A stretch of DNA of 64,000 nucleotides, taken from positions 8,910,096 through 8,974,095 of the forward strand of contig JANCRA010000030.1 of assembly GCA_024362935.1 (NCBI GenBank), read 5' to 3'. This DNA is from Setophaga petechia. Taxonomy: Eukaryota; Chordata; Aves; Passeriformes; Parulidae. Under the pieces are notes generated by a model that had not been told where the DNA came from, did no database searches, and saw only the letters and a program-made list of their open reading frames with translations. Position numbers and translations under genes: made by a program. This document shows, one piece after another, positions 42,901 to 51,607 of this stretch (positions are counted from its first letter, which is position 1; the number at the start of each line of letters is the position of its first letter).

Positions 42901-45900
42901 CAGGTCAAGGGCAGGCGGACAGTCCGGGCCACGGAGGTCCCTGTGAGCTGGGACAGCTTCAACACAGGAGACTGCTTCATCCTGGACCTGGGCAGTGTGA
43001 GTACCACGACAAAGGCAGGGGTGGCAGAATTCAGGAGGCAGGAGATGTCTGACCTTCCCATGAGTTTTATTTTCCCCTGCTCTGCTGAAGCCATCTCAGT
43101 GCCGAGCATCGCAAAACACTGACATTGTTCAGTCCCAGCTAAGTCCTGTCTCACCTAGGGAGGTGCTGTCATGCTCTGACACAACTTTCTCCTTCCTCAG
43201 AACATCTTCCAGTGGTGTGGCTCCCAGAGCAACCGGCAGGAGCGGCTGAAGGCCACGGTGCTGGCCAAGGGCATCCGGGACAACGAGCGCAACGGCCGCG
43301 CCAAGGTCTACGTGTCAGAGGAGGGATCCGAGCGCGAGGAGATGCTCCAGGTTATTCCCTCTGTGCCTTTGTCCCTGCTGGAGTGGCAAGTGGGGTGTGA
43401 AAGAAGGGTGGGGTGGGTGCTGTGTGTGGTATAAACACACAGCTCCGTGCAGAGCTGGTCCTCTGCCCCACTGGGACTTCAGAGGGAATTTACGTGATTG
43501 ATCTGGAATTCTCTTCCACTCATTGTCTTGACTGGAGCACCTGGGAAGGAAGATGCTCTTGGACTGGCTGGTAATGATTTCTCTCTCCCTCACAGGTTCT
43601 GGGACCAAAGCCCAGTTTGCCAGCAGGAGCTTCTGACGAGACCAAAACAGACACAGCCAACAGGAAGCTGGCTAAGCTGTACAAGGTAACGAGGAACCCT
43701 GACATAACTCTGGGGGGAGTGGGGTGGTCTTTGTGAAATTGGGTGGAGGTGCAATAGCAGAGAGGAGCTGAGCTGCTCTGGGTCCTACTCCTGCCTCATT
43801 CTGCTTCTTAACAAGTTTTATGTATGAACCTTGGTTGCTTAGACTGCATGTCCATGTACTTTCTGTTGGTTTGTCACCACTTATGATTGTAGTGAGACAG
43901 CTGGGACTTGCAGGAACTTTTGAAAGAGAGGTGGAGTGTGAAACAAATAAGGGAAAAAAGGGAGTCTTCCTCTGTGCTGTCAGGTAATGTGTTAGTAAAG
44001 TGACAGGAAAGAACTAGAAACAGTGAGCCTGAGAAGCAGGACCTGCCCCTTTCCAACACCCAGATGAAGCCATGACTTGGAAGGTGCCATTTGCCATCAG
44101 CTGTGTGAGTGGAGAAGAGTGTCCAAGACTTTTTGGGAGGAATCTTCTCTAAGCAGCCACTGGTATCCATGGGGTGAATATCTGCTAAGATGGTTTGTTA
44201 TGTGGCACTTTATGCATCAGTCAGTAGAGAAACTCAGATTTTTAACCCCACTTGATGCACGGAGGCTGTTCCAGTTACCCTTCAGTCCCTGTATGCTGTT
44301 GGCTTGCTTTAGAAGATATTTCCTTGGCACTGAGAATATTTCCCATTTTGGACCAATCTCTTTTGGTCCCAGCAGTTTGTACTTTGCTAGAAATAATTGA
44401 AATCTTCAGAGTAAGTGTTATGTTTTTGCCATATTGTTACTGTGTCAGAGGTATCCTGTTTGAAAACAATAGTGCTTGCAGCAGCCAGTGCATTTAAATG
44501 CATTTCCCTTCCCCTCCCTGAGTTCTGAGCTATGGCCACGGAGCAGCAGGGAGCAGAGGGTGCCTTATGTGACCTCTGTGCTGTGTTGTCACAGGTCTCC
44601 AATGGGGCTGGGAACATGGCAGTGTCCCTGGTGGCAGATGAGAACCCCTTCTCCCAGGCAGCCCTGAGTACAGATGACTGCTTCATCCTGGACCACGGCA
44701 CAGATGGAAAGATCTTTGTTTGGAAAGGTACCTGAGAGAACTGGGAGAACAGAATTCATATCATAAATAGAAGGCAATTGTTGTCTCTCAGCCATCACTA
44801 CAGGCATGAAAGAGATCCAGCAATGGTCATTTGTTATATGGCATCATTTATCTGGAAGGCTGGGCCCTTCTACTGTGGTAGAAGGTACCTGGGACAGCTT
44901 CTTCTCTGGGTAAAAAATCCTGACCCCTTTTCTTTCTATTTTCATTAAAGGCAAAGGTGCCAACTCTGAAGAGAAGAAGGCAGCACTGAAAACAGCCTCA
45001 GAGTTCATTGACAAGATGGGTTATCCCAAACACACCCAGGTAAGGACCTGTGGCAGCACTGGGGTCACTTTTCTGCCACATGGGCACAGCTGGTAGTTAA
45101 AGTTTCCTCCTCTCAGATACTCTTTTACCTTTTCCATGACTTCTTCTAAGAATGAAGAAAAGTAGATAAACCTGCTGTTTTCAGGGAGATGATTCTAAAG
45201 GCTCATTCCTTTCAGATCCAAGTCCTCCCTGAGAGTGGTGAGACACCTTTGTTCAAGCAATTCTTCAAGAACTGGCGGGACAAGGACCAGACAGAAGGGC
45301 TGGGGCAGCCTCACGTGTCTGGCCACGTTGCCAAGATCGAGCAGGTCCCTTTCGACGCTGCCACCCTGCACAGCTCCAAGGCCATGGCTGCCCAGCACGG
45401 CATGGAGGATGATGGCTCTGGCAAGAAACAGGTCAGTGATGGCACAATCCCCCTGGGAAGCTTCCCAGACTTTTCTTTGCTACTTGATGGCATTGCTGCA
45501 AGAGCCAGGAGGCCAGAGAGCCATCAACGCTGAGGTCTTGTAACTACTGGGGGAACTTCTGACACCAGAAATAGCAGCAGGGTCGTGAAAGCACTGCAGA
45601 AAAGCAGGGTTGATTGTGATTCCACAATTTCCCAGCATTGTCGACATGGGTTTATTCCTCCTCCTCCTGATTATTCTCTCTATTGCCATCGCATATAGGA
45701 ATGTCTTGGAGCACCTGGGGTCATGACTTTGAGCATAGAAGCGAGGGTGGAGCTGGGCTTGACCGGGCTGGGGGCTGTCCAGAAGCCCACAGCGGGCCCG
45801 GCCGAGGTTTGGCAGTTTAAAAACTCCTCGGAAAGCCTCAAAGCTCCGTTCGGGAGCGGATGGGAATTGTCCCGTCAGGTCCCGGCAGAGGGCGCGGCAG

Positions 45901-48900
45901 CACCGCCGGCTCCGGGATGCGGAGTTCGGGGATAGTTCGGGGATAACTCGGGGATAGTTCGGGGGTAATTCGGGGGTAATTCGGGGATAACTCGGGGATA
46001 ATTTGGGCCGGCGATGGGGTCGCTCTGTAGCGCCTCTGCTCCTCCTCTGCCAGATCTGGAGAATAGAAGGCTCCGAGAAGGTGCCGGTGGACCCCGCCAC
46101 ATACGGGCAGTTCTACGGCGGGGACAGCTACATCATCCTGTACGATTACCAGCACGACGGGAAGCGGGGACAGATCATCTACACCTGGTACGGGACTTAC
46201 CCTGGGCAAGTCAGGAGACGCTGGGGCTGCGTGGGGCTGCGAGTCCACTCGGAAAATCGATCACTGCTGGTTCTCACTTCCAGAGGATCTTTGGGGGATA
46301 AAGTCTCACCCTGGATAACTTTCCCTTGCAAACAAAACGATACCAGAGGTCTGGGATGTTTCAATTGAAGTGGAACAATGGAGGGAATTGCTGTGTGAAC
46401 TTTTTTTTTTCCATTCCGCCCCCCACCCCGGTTATTACTCCCTTCTTTGGACCAAGCTCTTCTTATCTAGGAAAGTGCTGCTTATCTAGGAAAGGTTCTT
46501 ATCTCCCCCTGTACTCACTGTGCTACAATAGCGGATAAGGAATTTCTCCTTTGTGTTGAAGGAAGTGCTGCAGAGATTTAGTAACAAAGGGTTCCCTTAC
46601 TCCTCTTGATCTCTGTAAGGTGTATGTGGGGGGAAAGGCTGAGAATAAAGCTGGGATTTGGCCTTGTTCTCCAGGCAGGGCGCCGACTCCACACAGGATG
46701 AGATTGCAACCTCTGCATTCCTCACAGTACAGCTGGATGAGGAGCTGGGAGGCACCCCTGTGCAGGTAAAGAGACCCAGCAGAAACCAACCCCATCACTG
46801 GGGGCATAAAGTGTGTATATGTATATGTATATATTTATATATATATATGTATATGTATATATTGAACACCTGGCCCAGCTGGGTGCTCTGTGAATATTCC
46901 AGCTCGACAGACAATTGTAAAAGCCTTTTCTGGTTAGTCTTGCACTCCTCAAAACTGACAGGAAGTTTCTTTTTTTCAGAAACGAGTAGTGCAAGGCAAA
47001 GAGCCCCCTCACCTGATGAGCATGTTTGGTGGAAAGCCCTTGGTTGTTTACAAGGGTGGAACCTCAAGGGAAGGAGGCCAGACTGCCCCTGCGGCAACGC
47101 GGCTGTTCCAGGTGCGCTCCAGCACCTCCGGAGCCACCAGAGCAGTGGAGGTACGTGGAGGGACAGTCAGCCGTGGGGTGGTGTGTACAGCCCATGAAGG
47201 GAACAGGATCCCCTGGAGATTTCAGTTCCCTCCATGGAAGAGGATCTTGGGCCAGGACACGGGTTCAGAGCCCCACTGCTCTGAGAGAAAACACACACAA
47301 ACACCTCTGTGCAACGACAAAGGGGAGAGTAAATCCTGCTGAGGAGAGGACAGTGGTTTATGGCTGCAGGAACTCCCCACGTTTCCAGCTTCAAGAGCCC
47401 TGTCCTTGTTGACACAGAGGGGTTCATGTTAATGATTGATCAGTGTTGGCAGCAGGGACTGCTCTGCCATGGGCTCCCTGGTGAGGTCCTCAATCTCCTG
47501 CCATAACCACCAGGACTGACACAATGATAGCCAGGCATTCCTGCTATAGATCATGTGTACCTGTAATCACATACTGAAAGAGTTATTTACTCTTCCCATG
47601 TGGAAAATCTAACTCATCACTTGGATACAGGGAATACACAACACATCTGACAGCTTTACACGCTCATATGGAAAATCTTGTTTGCAGTTTATTCAACTGT
47701 AGGTTCTGGTTTGATTTTGAAGTAACGGGCTCCCTGTAGAGGATGGTTACACCTGACACCTGCAGTGTTCCTTCTTTTCAGCTGGATCCTACAGCCAGTC
47801 AGCTGAACTCCAATGATGCCTTTGTCCTGAAAACTCCCTCTGCTGCCTACCTGTGGGTTGGCCAAGGAGCCAGCAACGCTGAGAAATCAGGAGCACAGGA
47901 GCTGCTGAAGATACTGGGAGCTCGCCCAGTACAGGTTGCTGAGGGCAAAGAGCCAGGTGAGGGGGTCACAGTGGAGTCTGAGATCATTTTGTGTAGCTGC
48001 ACATCCTCAGCAATTATTTAATGAGTATTCTGTCTCCCAGAACAAGATGTGGACATGGACAGAGGGGCTTCTCAGGCTATTTTCATTGTTTAACAGCACT
48101 CTCATGTATGTCTGCAGGCCACTGGGACTTTCTGACCCAGAAGAATGCTTCAAGTCCTGCCCAAACCATAACCCTGGTGTGGTTCCATGAACAGGAGAAG
48201 CATCAGTCTCTCTCTCTGTTTTCCAGACAATTTCTGGGCAGCGTTGGGTGGCAAAGCTCCGTACCGCACCTCGCCCCGCCTCAAGGACAAGAAGATGGAC
48301 ACGCACCCCCCGCGCCTCTTCGCGTGCTCCAACAAGAGCGGCCGCTTCACCGTGAGTGTCCGGGGGATTCATCCAGCACCCACCTGCAGTGGGGAGAAGC
48401 TCAGGCCCAGCTGCTCTGAGCCCCCCAGCAGCTTACACCTGATCTTTGTGTGCTCTGTCCTGTGCAGATAAAGTAAATGAAGCCTGTGTTCATCTGAACC
48501 CTCTGTTTTCTAGATTGAAGAAGTTCCTGGAGATCTGACTCAGGATGACCTTGCCACAGATGATGTGATGCTCCTGGACACATGGGATCAGGTATGTCAT
48601 GTTTACAGGGGGACAAGGGGAGCAAGGCATAGGCACAGATTGGCTTTTGATTGAGACCTGAACCACAATGGCCAGAGGTGCTGTTGTATTACAGATTCAG
48701 CATACAAGGCAACTCAGAGCTGAATTTTGATGTTTTATGGAAAAATGTTCATACATCTGCTACTTTCCCCTGATATTAAGCTAGTGTAGAATTTGTTCAA
48801 GAATCTACAATTCATGTAGATAAAATGCAGGCAAAAAACTTCCCATTATTGACCAATAGAGCTTTGGTCATGTTGGTCGACAACCTAAGCACACCCAACA

Positions 48901-49474
48901 TGAGGATTTTCTGGTTTGTGTCATGCTCTGTTCACTGAGGCTTCATCTAAATTATCCCTTCATAAAGAGAATGATTGTTGCTGAAGTAATTAATATTTTT
49001 ATCTTTAGGTCTTTGTATGGATTGGGAAAGATGCCCAAGAAGAAGAAAAGACTGAGGCACTCAAATCTGGTAATGTCACATTTTCCTCTCTGAACTATCC
49101 CTTTCTCATTTTCCCACTGTGTGATCATGACTCAGGCAATTCATATTCTGACAGGCATAGATAAAACCATAGGGTCCAAACTTTCAGCGGGTGTTTTTGT
49201 TCAAATGGCCAGTGTGAAGCTGCCTCTCTGGCAGCCCTTTAGCCCCAGCTGAGCTGCTGCTCTGCAGGGCTGGTGCTCAGTGAGCTCCCTCCCTGTGTCC
49301 CCAGCCAAGCGCTACATTGACACAGACCCCTCCACGCGGGACAAGAGGACCCCGGTGACCATTGTCAAGCAGGGCTTTGAGCCTCCCACCTTCTCTGGCT
49401 GGTTCCTGGGCTGGGATGATGACTACTGGGCTGTGGATCCCCTGCAGAGAGCAATGGCAGATGTGGATGTGTGA
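39857..49474 (+). CDS. GSN: Gelsolin, secretory (778 aa) and cytosolic (730 aa) forms, 17 coding exons
   Basis: Gelsolin severs, caps and nucleates actin filaments under calcium and PIP2 control. The secreted form clears actin from plasma. Exons: 39857-39991, 41107-41308, 41851-42005, 42835-42996, 43201-43350, 43596-43685, 44595-44727, 44951-45039, 45216-45431, 46054-46187, 46675-46765, 46980-47150, 47782-47956, 48227-48351, 48514-48591, 49009-49069 and 49305-49474. Six gelsolin repeats follow residue 46: G1-G3 to about 400, G4-G6 from about 445, with a C-terminal latch tail. The plasma-form disulfide pair is present (Cys211, Cys224), as are Asp210 (the amyloid-mutation Asp187 of human) and the furin-type RTVR (192-195). 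The 730-residue cytosolic form would start at Met 41116, matching the human 731. The caspase site is DQTE, not DQTD. I recall chicken gelsolin as 778 residues (unverified). Confidence 0.96.
41107..41308 (+). CDS. GSN: GSN exon, start of common region and G1 (cytosolic ATG 41116)
   Basis: Acceptor TCACCCCCAG. Encodes [20 protein letters not shown] onward. The Met at 41116 corresponds to the cytosolic start. Donor GTGAGT. Confidence 0.95.
41851..42005 (+). CDS. GSN: GSN exon, G1 core and actin/PIP2 linker
   Basis: Encodes [20 protein letters not shown] through [12 protein letters not shown], residues 113-164. KSGIKYK is the basic PIP2-binding segment. Donor GTGGGT. Confidence 0.96.
42835..42996 (+). 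CDS. GSN: GSN exon, G2 first half
   Basis: Residues 165-218. Contains the [10 protein letters not shown] furin-type region and [11 protein letters not shown] with the structural Asp210 and Cys211. Confidence 0.96.
43201..43350 (+). CDS. GSN: GSN exon, G2 second half
   Basis: Residues 219-268 ([20 protein letters not shown]...). Cys224 is the partner of Cys211 in the secreted form. Confidence 0.96.
43596..43685 (+). CDS. GSN: GSN exon, G2-G3 linker
   Basis: 30 codons, [20 protein letters not shown] and [10 protein letters not shown]. Acceptor CCTCACAG, donor GTAACG. Confidence 0.95.
44595..44727 (+). CDS. GSN: GSN exon, G3 first half
   Basis: Residues 299-342 plus one base: [20 protein letters not shown], then DDCFILDHG. 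Donor GTACCT. Confidence 0.95.
44951..45039 (+). CDS. GSN: GSN exon, G3 second half
   Basis: Residues 343-372, [20 protein letters not shown] through KHTQ. Acceptor TTCATTAAAG, donor GTAAGG. Confidence 0.95.
45216..45431 (+). CDS. GSN: GSN exon, G3-G4 linker with altered caspase site
   Basis: 72 codons, residues 373-444. Contains [20 protein letters not shown]; mammals have DQTD|G here. Ends [12 protein letters not shown] at donor GTCAGT. Confidence 0.96.
45923..46002. repeat. 11-bp tandem repeat just before a GSN acceptor
   Basis: About seven copies of GTTCGGGGATA/GTTCGGGGGTA variants, ending some 50 bp before the exon at 46054. Confidence 0.92.
46054..46187 (+). CDS. GSN: GSN exon, G4 first half
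   Basis: Residues 445-488, [29 protein letters not shown]. Donor GTACGG, two bases into the Trp codon. Confidence 0.95.
46675..46765 (+). CDS. GSN: GSN exon, G4 middle
   Basis: Residues 489-519, [20 protein letters not shown] through GGTPVQ. Acceptor GTTCTCCAG, donor GTAAAG. Confidence 0.95.
46811..46862. repeat. (TATATG)n/(TA)n microsatellite in a GSN intron
   Basis: About 50 bp of alternating TA with TG interruptions, shortly after the donor at 46766. Confidence 0.9.
46980..47150 (+). CDS. GSN: GSN exon, G4-G5 junction
   Basis: 57 codons, residues 520-576, [20 protein letters not shown] and [17 protein letters not shown]. Donor GTACGT. Confidence 0.96.
47782..47956 (+). CDS. GSN: GSN exon, G5
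   Basis: Residues 577-634, with [20 protein letters not shown]. Acceptor CTTTTCAG, donor GTGAGG. Confidence 0.96.
48227..48351 (+). CDS. GSN: GSN exon, G5-G6 junction
   Basis: Residues 635-676, [20 protein letters not shown] through [12 protein letters not shown]. Donor GTGAGT. Confidence 0.95.
48514..48591 (+). CDS. GSN: GSN exon, G6 first part
   Basis: 26 codons, [26 protein letters not shown]. Acceptor TTTTCTAG, donor GTATGT. Confidence 0.95.
49009..49069 (+). CDS. GSN: GSN exon, G6 middle
   Basis: 61 bp encoding [20 protein letters not shown] and one base. Acceptor ATCTTTAG, donor GTAATG. Confidence 0.95.
49305..49474 (+). CDS. GSN: GSN terminal coding exon, G6 end and latch tail
   Basis: Encodes [20 protein letters not shown] through [15 protein letters not shown] and the tail [13 protein letters not shown] at 49472-49474. 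The last residues form the calcium-released latch on G2 in mammals. Confidence 0.96.
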
Positions 49475-49675
49475 GCAATGTTTGAAACAGAGCAAGTTCA
49501 GTGCCTTCAATGCCTTCAAGAGCTCCTTCCTCCTGCAGGATGTATGTTAACGAGGGAATGATGTTAATAGCCAATTAGCTGTGCAATAATTTCCGAAAAC
49601 AATCATGACCAGTCATTGACCCTACTCCTTGCTTTGATTATATTTAATACAATAAAGCTTGTATGAAATATGGGA
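49475..49675 (+). other. GSN: GSN 3' UTR
   Basis: Short UTR of about 200 bp from the TGA to just beyond AATAAA. Confidence 0.7.
49651..49656 (+). terminator. GSN: Poly(A) signal of GSN
   Basis: Canonical AATAAA 177 bp after the stop codon. Confidence 0.75.
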
Positions 49676-49937
49676 AGAACAGAAATGGTGGGATTTGTTA
49701 CGAAGAGGAAAACATTAAAGAGCAGCTGTAGATCTCATGTTTGAACACAGCTTAGAAACCAAAACCTTCTTTGTGCCATCTTTTGCACATGGACTTTTTA
49801 GTAAAATGTTACAGAAATTATTTTGAGGAGTTTGGAACTGCTTTGCTTTCCCCTCTTCAGAATTATACGCATTTGAGACCCCGATAAACAGTATTTTACT
49901 CTTTCAGAAATTCACTCATTACTAAACAGCAAGTTTT

Positions 49938-49943
49938 TTTATT
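49938..49943 (-). terminator. Distal minus-strand poly(A) signal
   Basis: TTTATT on the plus strand, some 280 bp from the GSN signal, so transcripts from the two strands would end tail to tail. Could serve a long STOM UTR or the orphan exon above it. Confidence 0.45.
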
Positions 49944-50411
49944 CAGGATGAGAGAAAAAAAGCATCTTGTGCTATCAACAAGAATTCACAAGGGGTGGCA
50001 CCTGCAGCAGCAGCGGGAGTTACAGGGTGACTCATCTTCCCCAAGGATTAACCTGGAGCTCTGCTGTGGCTCTGCTTCCCACTCCAAGTGCCTGAGCACA
50101 GCAATGCTAATTATTCTAGCTTTGTTAACTGTTTCTCCCGCTCCCAGCCAGAAGTTAAGCTCAGCTTACATCAGCTGCCACCTTGACAAACAGAGAGTAT
50201 ATTGCTTTGGTGATGCAGAGGAAAACCTGCCCAGCAGACAGGCAGAAAAACAACAGCACTTGGGCATCTCCTGCCAGTGACAAAGGCACAGCGTGTCGAG
50301 GCACAGGTACCCAGGCCTAAATCACCTGTAAATACAGAGCTGATTGGAGCAGAAAGGGCATAAGAAACTACTTATGGAGTAAGGCTGGCCAGTGGGAGAA
50401 GGGCACTTACA

Positions 50412-50542
50412 TCAGTGATCTTGGTATTTCAGTTCCACTGCCTCGTCCCAGATTTTATGGATGTCAGACTCAATGCTGGTGGCAGCCTGACGAGTCTTAG
50501 TCTTCCCTACGCTGTCTCCACCGCTTCTGTTATTAATCCGTT
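50412..50542 (-). CDS. Orphan exon-like open frame, terminal exon of unknown transcript
   Basis: On the minus strand a strong acceptor (pyrimidine-rich, ending CCCTGTAG) precedes 50542. From the third base a 42-codon frame reads RINNRSGGDSVGKTKTRQAA, continues SIESDIHKIWDEAVELKYQDH and stops at 50414-50412. The other two frames stop early. The stop is followed after one base by a donor-like GTAAGT. The composition looks protein-like, but I do not recognise a family. It needs one preceding base (phase 1), which exons 1 and 3 of STOM could supply but exons 4-6 cannot. It may be an alternative STOM end, a small separate gene or chance. Confidence 0.35.
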
Positions 50543-51109
50543 CTACAGGGGTACAAAACAGGAAGTTTAACAGCTTGGGTTATGTGAGCTGAGGCCCAGC
50601 TGCTTTGAGGTTGAAATGTAAGCCCTTATTGACACAACAACCACTCCAGGTCTGCACAGAGCAGCACCAACAGGTAAAGCACCAGTGCAGCGCCTTCTGT
50701 CAAACACCCTCATCCCTGCTGCTAGTTACAGACGTGTCATTTCCTAGAGAAATATGGTTGTAGATCTGGATAAAATGCAGCACTTTGGTTTTTAAAACAT
50801 ATTTTTAGGAGAAACAGATGTAGAGCCTTTTCAGTGCTTTAAAGCAGTGCAACTCTATGCAGACACAGCTTCATAACAACGGCAGCCCATCAGTGACCAC
50901 AAGCACGTTGTATCCATAACTACGGCATGTTTGTACAATTCCTGGGTGGCAGAAAGTCAGAAAGTTTCACTAACAGATGTTTCTCATCAATGGGGACTGG
51001 TTTAGAGAACACAAGCCTGATTTTCAGGAGCCCCCAGGACACTATTCCACTTCCCTTGTAGGACTACAGACCCATTTTGTAGAAGGAATAATCCCAAATG
51101 TTGGATCAT

Positions 51110-51412
51110 CTCTACCACAACTGGCTTTTTATTTGAAAACAAAGTTTTGGATTAGAGGTGTTCCATCCAGGACAATATGGATAAAGTTTATTTAAGATCA
51201 CAACCTGCTTGTACTCCTTCTGAGAGGCTTTCAACTTCAGATATTGCAATTGTCCACATTCACAAACATTACATACAAGTTCTATAACACACTCAGTAAA
51301 ACAAAAAGGTTCCTCAGGAAACCCACTTTGCTAACACTGCCACAAGCTACAATACACGGGGAACTCAGTGCTGCAAACATGGGCTGACCCCGAGCTCGCC
51401 CTCCCAGTGTCC
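51110..51412 (-). other. STOM: STOM 3' UTR (proximal model)
   Basis: AATAAA in gene orientation occurs at 51187-51192 and 51128-51133. Either would give a UTR of roughly 240-300 nt. A distal signal at 49938-49943 would instead make the UTR about 1.5 kb and include the exon-like segment at 50412-50542. Confidence 0.45.
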
Positions 51413-51607
51413 CTACTCCGTCGAACCTAGGAGGCCCTGCATGATGTTTATGGGCAGGGGGAAGACGATGGTGGAATTCTTCTCGGCAGCGATGGTGGTC
51501 AGGGTCTGCAGGTAGCGCAGCTGGAGAGCAGCAGGAGACTCCGCGATCACCATGGACGCCTCCTTCAGCGCCCTGGACGCGTTCATCTCCCCCTCGGCCG
51601 CGATCAC
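51413..51607 (-). CDS. STOM: STOM terminal coding exon
   Basis: 65 codons with stop, [20 protein letters not shown] through [19 protein letters not shown] at 51415-51413. Confidence 0.96.
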   Translation of the reverse strand: MIAAEGEMNASRALKEASMVIAESPAALQLRYLQTLTTIAAEKNSTIVFPLPINIMQGLLGSTE

